Positions 27,434 to 36,891 of a stretch of DNA of 64,000 nt are shown here, one piece after another. A program made the position numbers and the translations under genes. This DNA comes from Hyphomicrobiales bacterium. Lineage in GTDB: Bacteria > Pseudomonadota > Alphaproteobacteria > Rhizobiales > Devosiaceae. Below the pieces are notes generated by a model. It had not been told where the DNA came from. It saw only the letters and a list, made by a program, of their open reading frames with translations, and did no database searches. Each line of letters opens with the position of its first letter. Position 1 is the first letter of the stretch. The stretch covers positions 186,001 through 250,000 of the forward strand of contig JAIYDI010000029.1 of the NCBI GenBank assembly GCA_027487555.1, read 5' to 3'.

Positions 27434-28468
27434 TTGCCGAAACTGTTGCTCACATTTCTGCGCCGCGTCGGTACCTCACTGATCGTGCTGTTCGGCGTAT
27501 CGATCCTGATCTTCGGGATCGCGCGCATAATGCCGGGTGATCCGGCCCGTATTGCGCTTGGTCCGAATGCGACGCAGCAGCAGGTTGAGGCGCTGCGCGA
27601 GGCGCGGCACCTCAACGATCCGATCCATGAGCAGTATTTCTACTTCGTCCGAGAACTCTTGCATGGTGACCTCGGCGTCTCGCTCTACACCAAGCGACCG
27701 GTAACCACTGATGTTGCTCAATTCTTGCCTTCGTCGCTGGAACTGGTCTTTGCCTCCGGCCTGCTTATGGTGGTGCTCGGTATTCCGCTGGGCCTTCTGA
27801 CGGCCCGCTACCAGGGGCGCTGGCCTGACCATGCCGGGCGGCTGATGAGCGTCATAGCGGTGTGTACTCCGGCCTTCGTCTGGGGCGTCATCCTGCAACT
27901 GCTGTTTGCCTATTTCGTGCCGATCTTCCCGATCGAAGGGCAGTTGAGCAGTGCGATGAAGCCGCCGCCGACTGTCACAGGCTTTCTGACCGTCGACTCC
28001 ATCCTTGCGGGCAACATGCCGACCTTGGCGAACGCGCTATATCATCTGGTGCTGCCGGCTCTCGCGCTGGCGCTCGCCGCCATCGGGCAGACGGCGCGGC
28101 TCACCCGCTCGAGCATGATCGAGATCTACCGCAAACCCTATGTCGAGATGTCGCGCGCCTATGGCTTCTCTGAGCGCAAGATCGCCACGCGCTATGCGTT
28201 CCGACCGGCACTGATCCCGACCCTGACAGTGCTTGGGCTCGATTTCGCGGCGCTGCTCGCCAACGCGTTTCTGGTCGAGCGGGTGTTCGGCTGGCCGGGG
28301 CTCTCGCGCTATGGCGTCGAGGTGATCCTGCGTAAGGATCTGGATGCCATAGTCGGCACGGTACTGATCATCGCTGCCTTGTTCCTCATCTGCAACCTGA
28401 TTGTGGATCTGCTCGTCTCGATCATCAACCCGCGCATCCGCCTCGCTGAAAAGAGGGCTGGCTCATGA
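27434..28468 (+). CDS. Peptide ABC transporter permease (DppB-like), TTG start
   Basis: MPKLLLTFLRRVGTSLIVLFGVSILIFGIARIMPGDPARIALG. Confidence 0.9.
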   Translation: MPKLLLTFLRRVGTSLIVLFGVSILIFGIARIMPGDPARIALGPNATQQQVEALREARHLNDPIHEQYFYFVRELLHGDLGVSLYTKRPVTTDVAQFLPSSLELVFASGLLMVVLGIPLGLLTARYQGRWPDHAGRLMSVIAVCTPAFVWGVILQLLFAYFVPIFPIEGQLSSAMKPPPTVTGFLTVDSILAGNMPTLANALYHLVLPALALALAAIGQTARLTRSSMIEIYRKPYVEMSRAYGFSERKIATRYAFRPALIPTLTVLGLDFAALLANAFLVERVFGWPGLSRYGVEVILRKDLDAIVGTVLIIAALFLICNLIVDLLVSIINPRIRLAEKRAGS

Positions 28469-29313
28469 GTGCGCGCCCACGCTCGGCGGCGCTGGAGAGC
28501 TTCCGTTCCAACCCCATCTCGCTGTTTGGCCTTGCGCTCGTCGCCTTCTGCGTGCTTGCGGCGATCTTTGCGCCATGGGTGACGCCGTATCCGACCCATG
28601 TCGGGCCGATCGGCGATTTCGCCGCGATCAACGCGGCTCCGTCGGCCAAGCACTGGTTCGGCACCGACACGATCGGGCGAGACATCTTCACCCGCGTCAT
28701 CTTTGGCTATCGGTTGTCGCTCACCATGGCGGTGCTGGTGCTGGCGATCTCGGTGCCGATCGGCGTCGTGCTCGGACTCGTCGCCGGGTATGTTGGCGGC
28801 TGGGTGGAATACGTCATCATGCGGCTCACCGATGTGTTCCTTGCTATTCCACCGCTCGTCCTTGCCATGTCGATCATGGGCTTCCTGCCGCCCACGCTGA
28901 CCAACGCGATGCTCGCCGTCACGGCGATGTGGTGGCCCTGGTACACCCGGCTTGTCTACAATGTCGTTCGTGCCGAGGCGCGCGAGGGCTATGTTCTGGC
29001 CGCCGAAGTTGTCGGTGCGTCCGTGCCTCACATCCTGTTCCGCGAGATACTGCCCAATTGCGTGCCGCCCGTGCTCACCAAGATCACGCTCGATATCGGC
29101 TTTGTGGTGCTGATGGTTGCGTCGCTGAGTTTCCTCGGCCTCGGTGTGCAGCCGCCGACGCCGGACCTCGGCTCGATGGTAGCCGACGGCGCCAAGTATA
29201 TGCCCGATGCGTGGTGGCTGACCATTTTTCCCGCCCTTTCGATCATGGTGCTGGTGCTGGGGTTCAATCTCCTCGGCGATGGGCTGCGCGAAGCCTTCGA
29301 CGCGGAGGTTTGA
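28465..29313 (+). CDS. Peptide ABC transporter permease (DppC-like)
   Basis: HWFGTDTIGRDIFTRVIFGYRLSL motif; overlaps upstream gene. Confidence 0.92.
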   Translation: MSARPRSAALESFRSNPISLFGLALVAFCVLAAIFAPWVTPYPTHVGPIGDFAAINAAPSAKHWFGTDTIGRDIFTRVIFGYRLSLTMAVLVLAISVPIGVVLGLVAGYVGGWVEYVIMRLTDVFLAIPPLVLAMSIMGFLPPTLTNAMLAVTAMWWPWYTRLVYNVVRAEAREGYVLAAEVVGASVPHILFREILPNCVPPVLTKITLDIGFVVLMVASLSFLGLGVQPPTPDLGSMVADGAKYMPDAWWLTIFPALSIMVLVLGFNLLGDGLREAFDAEV

Positions 29314-29314
29314 A

Positions 29315-30205
29315 ATGGCAGAAGAGAGCGTCCTCACTATCTCCGACCTCAGCCTCACCTTCGGCAAAGGCCGAGCAGCGAGCCAAGTGCTGAATAGCAT
29401 TTCCCTGCATGTGAAGCGCGGTGAGAAGGTTGCACTCGTTGGGGAAAGCGGTTCCGGCAAGTCCGTGACTGCGCGGCTCGCAATGGGCCTGCTGCAGTCG
29501 AACAAGACGACGATCAGTGGCCATATCGATGTTGCTGGGCTTGATGCCACGCAAGGTGGTGCGGCCATTGCGGCGGCTCGCGGTCGGCGTGTCACCATGA
29601 TCTTCCAGGATCCGACCTCGGCGCTCAATCCGGTGTTTCGGGTTGGTCGCATCTTCCGCGAGGTGCAGCGTACCGGCGACGAAAGCCTCACTCCAGCGGA
29701 AATGGATCGGCGGTCGGCCGAGGCGCTGAAGGCGGTGTCGATCCCGGATCCGGCGCGATGCCTGCAATCCTACCCGTTCCAGCTCTCGGGCGGCATGAAC
29801 CAGCGCGTCTTGATCGCCATGGCGCTGATCAACGATCCGTCGCTGCTGATCGCTGACGAGCCCGGTACCGCGCTCGATGTCACCGTACAGGCACAGACAC
29901 TAGCGCTGATGCACGACCTGACCCAGCGCAAGGGCACCGCCGTGCTTTTCATTTCGCACAATCTCGGCGTGGTTCGCGAGTTCGCCGACCGGGTATACGT
30001 CATCTATCGTGGCCGGATCGTCGAGCATGCTACGACGGCGCAGCTCTTTTCCGATCCGCGCCACCCCTATACGCGCGCGCTGTTGCAGGCGGTGCCGAAG
30101 ATCGTGAAGACCGGCCTGCCGGAACTGCCCGAGACGAGCCCTAGTTTCCTCGATCCGCTGATCGTGCATCCAGGCTGCGGCGAGCCCGGGACGGTGCCTG
30201 CATGA
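29315..30205 (+). CDS. Peptide ABC transporter ATP-binding protein (DppD-like)
   Basis: GESGSGKSVTARLAMGLL, LSGGMNQRVLIAMAL, ADEPGTALDVTVQAQ. Confidence 0.92.
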   Translation: MAEESVLTISDLSLTFGKGRAASQVLNSISLHVKRGEKVALVGESGSGKSVTARLAMGLLQSNKTTISGHIDVAGLDATQGGAAIAAARGRRVTMIFQDPTSALNPVFRVGRIFREVQRTGDESLTPAEMDRRSAEALKAVSIPDPARCLQSYPFQLSGGMNQRVLIAMALINDPSLLIADEPGTALDVTVQAQTLALMHDLTQRKGTAVLFISHNLGVVREFADRVYVIYRGRIVEHATTAQLFSDPRHPYTRALLQAVPKIVKTGLPELPETSPSFLDPLIVHPGCGEPGTVPA

Positions 30206-31020
30206 GCACGCTCCTCGATATCCAGGGCATCGGCAAGACTTTCGCATCAGACGGACACTCGGTCCGGGCGCTCGACGATGTCTCGCTCGAAGTGCGTCGT
30301 GGCGAGTGCCATGCCATAGTTGGCGAGTCCGGTTCGGGCAAATCGACGCTCGCCAATCTGATCCTTGGGATACTCGCCCCTAGCGAGGGCCGGATGGTGT
30401 TCGATGGCACTGAGCTGCCGGGCCGACGACTGGCCGAGCATCGCCGCCGCATCCAGCTGGTGCAACAAAACCCTTTGTCTTCGCTCAATCCGCGACGGAA
30501 GGTTGGCGCCTCGATCCGGCTTCCGCTCGATGTGCATAAGCTCGGCACACCGTCTGAACGCAAGTCGCGGGTCGAAAGCCTGTTGGTCGAAGTCGGGCTC
30601 GAGCCCGAGATGGCCCGGCGCTCGCCATCCTCGCTCTCCGGTGGACAACGGCAGCGCGTCGCGATTGCTCGCGCACTTGCCGCCGATCCGGACCTGATCG
30701 TGCTCGACGAGCCGACCTCGGCACTGGACGTGCTGGTGCAGGCGAGGGTGCTGGCGCTGCTCGACAAGCTGAGGCGCGAGCGTGGCCTCACCTATGTTTT
30801 CATCACCCACGACCTTGCGGTGGTGCGCGCACTGGCAGACCGGATCAGCGTCTTTGCGTCCGGCAAGCTCGTTGAGAGCGGAGCGGTCGACGATATCTTC
30901 GCCAATCCGAGGGCCAGCTTTACCCGCAACCTGATTTCGGCCGTACCGGTTGTCACCGAGGAAGAGGCGGCCTTGCGCGAACTCGCCCGACAGGGCGGCC
31001 TGCCGGGTCCAGGGCCATGA
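30202..31020 (+). CDS. Peptide ABC transporter ATP-binding protein (DppF-like)
   Basis: [44 protein letters not shown]. Confidence 0.92.
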   Translation: MSTLLDIQGIGKTFASDGHSVRALDDVSLEVRRGECHAIVGESGSGKSTLANLILGILAPSEGRMVFDGTELPGRRLAEHRRRIQLVQQNPLSSLNPRRKVGASIRLPLDVHKLGTPSERKSRVESLLVEVGLEPEMARRSPSSLSGGQRQRVAIARALAADPDLIVLDEPTSALDVLVQARVLALLDKLRRERGLTYVFITHDLAVVRALADRISVFASGKLVESGAVDDIFANPRASFTRNLISAVPVVTEEEAALRELARQGGLPGPGP

Positions 31021-31051
31021 CCACAAACATGACTATAGGGGAGACCTGAAC

Positions 31052-33130
31052 ATGGCTGCCAGCTTGCGTGTCGCGACCGATGTGGGCGGTACTTTCACCG
31101 ATCTCGTTACTTTCTCGATCGATGCCGATGGCAGGCAGGTGATCCGCACCGCCAAGGCCGATACGACGCCGCCCAATTTCGAAAGGGGCGTACTCGATGT
31201 CATGGCGAAGGCGGGTGTCGCGCCGAGCGATGTGGCGTTCTTCGCGCATGGAACGACCGTGGTCATCAACGCATTGACCGAGCGTCGGGGCGTCAAGACG
31301 GGGCTCGTTACCACGCGCGGTTTCCGCGATATCCTCGAGATCGCGCGTGGCAACCGCCCGGACTTCTTCAACCTGGCCTATGACAAACCCGAGCCTTTCG
31401 TGCCGCGCCATCTCCGCCTTGAGATCGGCGGGCGGATGACCTATCGCGGCCAGGAAAGCGAGGCGCTGGACCTCTCTGAACTCGATGCGATCATTGCCGG
31501 GTTCCGCGCGCATGGCGTTGAAGCCATTGCCGTGTGCCTGCTCCATGCCTATGCCAACCCTGCTCATGAGCAGGCCGTCGCCGAGCAGCTGCGGGTGTTG
31601 ATGCCCGAGGCGAGCGTGGTCGCCTCGCACCAGATCACCCGCGAATGGCGCGAGTACGAACGCACCAACACCACTGTGCTTTCAGCCTATGTGCAGCCCA
31701 TCGCAGAGGCCTATCTGAATGGGCTCAAGGATGCCATGGTCGCAGGCGGCTTTGCCGGTCAGCTCTATGTCATGCAGTCCAATTGTGGCGTCGACAGCCT
31801 CGAAGCCACCAGCCGTATCCCGATCACGATGGTCGAGTCCGGACCAGCCTCGGGCTTCTGGGGCGCCGCGGAACTGGGCCGGCTGATCGGTGAGCCCAAT
31901 GTGCTCGCACTCGATATCGGCGGTACGACGGCGAAGTGCTCGCTGATCGAGAACGCGCAGGTGCGCATCAAGACCGACTACTGGATCGAGCGCAGCCGCG
32001 AGACCTCCGGCTATCCCGTGATGGTGCCGGTGGTCGACCTGGTCGAGATCGGCAATGGCGGCGGGTCGATCGCGTGGGTCGATGAATATACCCGGCTGCA
32101 TGTCGGGCCGCGCTCGGCTGGCGCCATGCCCGGCCCTGCGTCCTACGGTCGTGGTGGCACCAAGGCGACGACGACGGACGCGAACCTTGCCCTGGGCCGC
32201 ATCGACCCCAACTATTTCTGTGGCGGCACGATCACTGCCGACATGACGGCGGTGAATACCTCGCTCGATGAGCTTGCCCAGAAGCTCGGCGTCGACCGCA
32301 TCGAGGCGGCGCGCGGCATCGTGCGGATCGCCAACAACAACATGGTCAACGCGTTGAAGCTGGTGTCGCTCAATCGCGGTTACGACCCGCGCGATTTCAC
32401 ACTCGTCGCATTCGGTGGTGGCGGCGCCATGCATGCCGTTGCGCTGGCCACTGAACTCGGCTGCCCGAAGGTCGTCATCCCGCGCGGCGCGTCGGTGTTT
32501 TCCGCCTGGGGCATGGTGATGAGCGATTTGCGGCGAGACTATTTCGTCACCCGGCTGATTGGTGGCGGCGAGACGGCGCCGGCCGAAATCTCCGCGCTGG
32601 TTGCGGAAGTCGCGGCGAATGCCCGCCAGCAATTCGCAGCCGAGAATGTCTCGGCCGACCAGCTAAAACTCGTGGCGCTGCTCAAATGCCGCTATCAAAA
32701 CCAGGAGCATTCGGTCGAAGTCGACGTGACCGTTGGATCCTTCGATGCGGCAGCGCATGCCGCGCTCACCGCGAAGTTTCATGACATGTACGAGCGCGAG
32801 TACACCTATCGGCTGGACGCGCCGGTGGAAGTGGTGGGGCTGCACATGGTAGCCTCCGCCGAAGTCGGCAAGCTGGAATTGGGAAAGCTGCCGGTTACCG
32901 GTGCCCTGCTTGCCTCAGCGGTCAAGGGGCGGCGGCAGGTCGACTACGCCACCGACGGGGTGCATGACGCCACAATCTACGACAGCGAAAAGCTGGAGCC
33001 CGGCATGAGCTTTACGGGCCCGGCGATCATCGAGGATCCGGGCACCACTATCGTCATCCACCCGGGCAATGCCGTGGCGATCGACCCCTATGGCAATACC
33101 ATCATCACGCTGCGCGCAGGGGAGAACTGA
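31052..33130 (+). CDS. Hydantoinase/oxoprolinase A family protein, copy 1
   Basis: VATDVGGTFTDLV, HGTTVVINALTERRGVKTGLVTTRGFRDILEIARGNRPDFFNL. Confidence 0.92.
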   Translation: MAASLRVATDVGGTFTDLVTFSIDADGRQVIRTAKADTTPPNFERGVLDVMAKAGVAPSDVAFFAHGTTVVINALTERRGVKTGLVTTRGFRDILEIARGNRPDFFNLAYDKPEPFVPRHLRLEIGGRMTYRGQESEALDLSELDAIIAGFRAHGVEAIAVCLLHAYANPAHEQAVAEQLRVLMPEASVVASHQITREWREYERTNTTVLSAYVQPIAEAYLNGLKDAMVAGGFAGQLYVMQSNCGVDSLEATSRIPITMVESGPASGFWGAAELGRLIGEPNVLALDIGGTTAKCSLIENAQVRIKTDYWIERSRETSGYPVMVPVVDLVEIGNGGGSIAWVDEYTRLHVGPRSAGAMPGPASYGRGGTKATTTDANLALGRIDPNYFCGGTITADMTAVNTSLDELAQKLGVDRIEAARGIVRIANNNMVNALKLVSLNRGYDPRDFTLVAFGGGGAMHAVALATELGCPKVVIPRGASVFSAWGMVMSDLRRDYFVTRLIGGGETAPAEISALVAEVAANARQQFAAENVSADQLKLVALLKCRYQNQEHSVEVDVTVGSFDAAAHAALTAKFHDMYEREYTYRLDAPVEVVGLHMVASAEVGKLELGKLPVTGALLASAVKGRRQVDYATDGVHDATIYDSEKLEPGMSFTGPAIIEDPGTTIVIHPGNAVAIDPYGNTIITLRAGEN

Positions 33131-33131
33131 G

Positions 33132-34790
33132 ATGGCTGCGATCCACGACCCAGTCACCTTCGAGATCATCCAGAATTCGCTTGCCGCCGTGTCGGACGAA
33201 ATGTTCGCCGCCATGCGCAAGACCGCGATGAGCGCCATCATCTACGAAGTGCTCGACATGGGCACTGGCATCACCGATGCCGTGGGCGAAATCGCTTCGT
33301 CGGGCGCCGGCATCCCGGCCTTTGTCGGCGTGCTCGACAAATCGGTGAAGGCCATCCTCAAGCGCCACCCGCTCGAGAGCATCAAACCGGGCGATCTCTT
33401 TGCCACCAATGATCCGTTCTACGGCGGCGTCACGCATCTGAACGACGTGATCCTCGCGATGCCGGTTTTCGCTGGCGACACGATCATCGCGTGGACGGCC
33501 AACATCGCGCACTGGAACGACATGGGCGGCATGGTGCCGGGTGGTATGTCAACCGATGCCTATGAGCTGTTCCAGGAAGGCCTGCGGCTGCCGGCGGTGA
33601 AGCTCATTTCCGAAGGCGTGCCGAACCAGGCGCTGATGGATGTGATGGTGGTCAACTCGCGCCTGCCGGATTTCCTCAAGGGCGACATGTGGGCCGGCAT
33701 AGCGGCGGCCCGCCTCGGCGATCGGCGGCTGAAGGAACTGGCGACGAAGTATGGGCGCGACACCTTCATCGCCGCCATGGCCAATTTCATGGATTACGGC
33801 GAGCAGCGTACGCTGGCTGGTCTGCGCGCATTGCCCAAAGGCACATATTCATTTGCCGAGGAGCAGGATGACGGACTGATCTACAAGGTCTCGATAGAGA
33901 TCACCGAGGACAAATTCATCGTCGACCTGACCGACAACCCGGACCAGGTGAAAGGCCCGACCAATGCCAGCGTCGACGGGGTGATGATCGCGGCGCAGAT
34001 GGCGCTGAAGGCGGTTACCGATCCGTCGCTCACCGCCAATGGCGGCACATTCCGGCCCATTGTGCTCAAGACACGGCACGGCTCGGTGTTCGACCCCAAG
34101 GAGCCGGCGGCGCACGGCTTCTACTACGAGGTCGAGATGCGGGTGTTCGACGTCATGCTGCGTTGCCTCGCGCAGGCCATGCCGGACCATATGGCGGCGG
34201 GGCATTTCGCCTCGATCTGCGGCACAGTGATCGGCGGACCGCATCCCGATACCGGGCGCTTCTTCACGATTGTCGAACCTCAGATGGGTGGTTGGGGCGC
34301 GCGCAAGGGCCGTGATGGCAACAGCGCTATCTTCTCGGGGTTCCACGGCGAGACCTTCAACTGCCCGGCTGAAATCGCGGAGGCGCGCTATGGGCTCGAT
34401 GTGCGGTGCCTCGAGCTCAACCCGCTGCCGGGCGGCGAGGGGCAGTGGCGCGGCGGACGCGGCATCAGGCTCGACTATGTGGCGCGTGCCGACAACAATT
34501 TCCTCACTGTTGGCTATTCGCGTGCCCGCATCCTGCCATGGGGCGTAGCCGGTGGCCGCGACGGTACCGGGAACTATGTGGAAGTGATCCGAACCTCGGG
34601 CGAGGTGACTAAGCACGCCTTTGCCACTGGTGTGGTGCTCAATACAGGCGATGTGGTGCGGGTGCAGACATCATGCGGCGCCGGCTACGGCCCGCCGTCA
34701 GAGCGCGCCCCGGAGTCCATCAGGGCCGATCTGCTGGACGGCTACCTTACGCCTGAACGTGCCGAGGAGGTCTACGGCTTCAAGCCGTAG
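33132..34790 (+). CDS. Hydantoinase B/oxoprolinase family protein, copy 1
   Basis: DPVTFEIIQNSLAAVSDEMFAAMRKTAMSAIIYEVLDMGTGITD. Confidence 0.92.
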   Translation: MAAIHDPVTFEIIQNSLAAVSDEMFAAMRKTAMSAIIYEVLDMGTGITDAVGEIASSGAGIPAFVGVLDKSVKAILKRHPLESIKPGDLFATNDPFYGGVTHLNDVILAMPVFAGDTIIAWTANIAHWNDMGGMVPGGMSTDAYELFQEGLRLPAVKLISEGVPNQALMDVMVVNSRLPDFLKGDMWAGIAAARLGDRRLKELATKYGRDTFIAAMANFMDYGEQRTLAGLRALPKGTYSFAEEQDDGLIYKVSIEITEDKFIVDLTDNPDQVKGPTNASVDGVMIAAQMALKAVTDPSLTANGGTFRPIVLKTRHGSVFDPKEPAAHGFYYEVEMRVFDVMLRCLAQAMPDHMAAGHFASICGTVIGGPHPDTGRFFTIVEPQMGGWGARKGRDGNSAIFSGFHGETFNCPAEIAEARYGLDVRCLELNPLPGGEGQWRGGRGIRLDYVARADNNFLTVGYSRARILPWGVAGGRDGTGNYVEVIRTSGEVTKHAFATGVVLNTGDVVRVQTSCGAGYGPPSERAPESIRADLLDGYLTPERAEEVYGFKP

Positions 34791-34863
34791 GTCAACGTAA
34801 CCGCTGGGGTGGGTCTGCTGCGTCATGCTGCTGGTCGCCTCGAAACACCAACAGGAGGCCAAA

Positions 34864-36891
34864 GTGGCAACCCGCATCGGCGTCGATATCGGCGGCACGT
34901 TCACCGATCTCGTCTACTATGTCGAAGAAACCGGCGAGACCTTCGAAGGCAAGGTGCCCACGGTGCCGCATGCGCCCGAAGAGGGCGTCGTGCATGCCGT
35001 CAAGGCACATGTGCCGCCCGAGGTGATCGAGAATGCAGCGTTCTTTCTGCATGGCACGACCGTTGGGCTCAACGCGCTGCTCGAGCGCCGTGGCTCGGTT
35101 GTCGGCCTCATCACTACCGAGGGCTTCCGTGATGTGCTCGAAATCCGTCGCGGTGACCGGGCGGAAATGTACAACCTGTTCTGGAAACAGCCGGAGCCGC
35201 TGGTGCCGCGCCACCGCCGCATCGGCGTGCCCGAGCGTGTCATGGCGACGGGCGAAGTCTACAAGCCGCTCGACGAAGACGCGGTGCGCGCGGCGCTGAA
35301 GCTGCAGGTCGCAGACAATGTCGACGCCATCGCCGTCTGCCTGCTCAACGCCTTTGCCAACCCGGCGCATGAATTGCGCATCGAGGCCATTCTCCGCGAA
35401 GAGGGCTATGCGGGCGGCATATCGCTAAGTCACCGGATTTCCGGCGAGTTTCGCGAGTACGAGCGCACCTCCACCACGGTGATCGACGCTTTCGTGCGCG
35501 GCCGCATGGCCAACTATCTGCAGCGGCTCGATGGACGGTTGCGCGAGCTTGGCTTCAAGGGCGCATCACTGATCACACGCTCTGGCTCGGGCTCGATGAC
35601 GTTCGCCGAGGCTGAGGCGCGGCCGTTCGAGACCATCATGTCGGGCCCGGTTGGCGGCGCCCATGGGGCATCCGAACTGGCCCAGGACCTCGGCATCGAC
35701 GCGCTGATCACGGCGGACGTCGGCGGTACCAGCTTCGATACCGCGCTGGTGCTGCATGGCGCGCCGCAGGTGCTTTACGAAGGGTCGATCGATGGCATGC
35801 CTGTGCAGACGCCGTGGGTGGATGTGCGTTCGATCGGCGCCGGTGGCGGTTCGATCGCGCATGTCGATCTGGGCGGGCTGATGCGCGTCGGTCCGCAATC
35901 GGCGGGTGCCGTGCCCGGGCCCGCGGCCTATCGCAAGGGTGGCACTGAGCCCACCATGACCGATGCTGCGCTCTATCTCGGCATGCTCGGGCCCGGCCGG
36001 CTCGCGTCCGGGATCGAACTCGATGTGGCGGCGGCGGAAGCGGCGCTGAAGCGCGTTGGCGAGAAGCTCGGGCAGGACGTCGAGGCGACCGCCATCGGGG
36101 TCATGCGTATCGCGGCTGCCGCCATGGGCGGAGCCATGCGCGAGGTGACGGTGGAGCAGGGGCTCGACCCGCGTGGCATGGTGCTGCTCCCGTTCGGTGG
36201 CGCTGGTCCGCTCATGGCAGCGCTGCTCGCCGACGAACTGCGCATGAACACAATCGTCGTGCCGCCCTTTGCCGGCAATTTCTCCGCCTGGGGCCTGCTT
36301 GGCGCCGACATGGTGCAGTCCTCCGCGCGGACCCGCGTGATGGATCTCGATGAGGCCGGTCTTGTCGCTTCTGGAGGCATCCTGGCGCAGTTGTTCAGCG
36401 AGATTTCGAGCCGAACCGATGCCCGCACCGATGGGGTGAAGAGCGCGAAGCTGGACCTGCGCTACAAGGGGCAGGAGCACACGCTTTCCGTAGATGTGCC
36501 GCTCGATGGCAAAGGCGCTTTCGCGCTTTCGGCCGAACAGGTGGCGGAACTGTTCATCGCTGCCTATCTCACCACCTTCGGCAGCCGCCTGCCGGCCAAG
36601 GTCGAGATCGTCGCGACGCGCGCAACATATCGCGTGCATCTGCCAAAGCGGCAGCAGAAGCATATCGTTACAACGGGTACGGGTACGGGTGCGGTGACCG
36701 AGACCATCAGCGCGTGGAGCTTCCTCAACAAGCGCCGCATGAGCTTTGACATCGTCGCACGCGAGGCGATCGGCACCGAACTGCGCGGCCCTGCCATCGT
36801 CACCGAAGCCACCTCCACCCTCTATGTGGATGACGGCTGGGTCGTCAGTAATGGCGGCCACGGCGAACTCGTCCTCAAGCGAAAGGTATGA
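34864..36891 (+). CDS. Hydantoinase/oxoprolinase A family protein, copy 2, GTG start
   Basis: RIGVDIGGTFTDLVYY, HGTTVGLNALLERRGSVVGLITTEGFRDVLEIRRGDRAEMYNL; SD AGGAGG. Confidence 0.92.
   Translation: MATRIGVDIGGTFTDLVYYVEETGETFEGKVPTVPHAPEEGVVHAVKAHVPPEVIENAAFFLHGTTVGLNALLERRGSVVGLITTEGFRDVLEIRRGDRAEMYNLFWKQPEPLVPRHRRIGVPERVMATGEVYKPLDEDAVRAALKLQVADNVDAIAVCLLNAFANPAHELRIEAILREEGYAGGISLSHRISGEFREYERTSTTVIDAFVRGRMANYLQRLDGRLRELGFKGASLITRSGSGSMTFAEAEARPFETIMSGPVGGAHGASELAQDLGIDALITADVGGTSFDTALVLHGAPQVLYEGSIDGMPVQTPWVDVRSIGAGGGSIAHVDLGGLMRVGPQSAGAVPGPAAYRKGGTEPTMTDAALYLGMLGPGRLASGIELDVAAAEAALKRVGEKLGQDVEATAIGVMRIAAAAMGGAMREVTVEQGLDPRGMVLLPFGGAGPLMAALLADELRMNTIVVPPFAGNFSAWGLLGADMVQSSARTRVMDLDEAGLVASGGILAQLFSEISSRTDARTDGVKSAKLDLRYKGQEHTLSVDVPLDGKGAFALSAEQVAELFIAAYLTTFGSRLPAKVEIVATRATYRVHLPKRQQKHIVTTGTGTGAVTETISAWSFLNKRRMSFDIVAREAIGTELRGPAIVTEATSTLYVDDGWVVSNGGHGELVLKRKV

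Noticed and set aside
28309-29691. 460-aa minus-strand ORF
   Set aside because: Antisense to permease and ATPase genes; low-complexity composition.
35566-36861. 431-aa minus-strand ORF
   Set aside because: Antisense to the second HyuA gene; shadow ORF.
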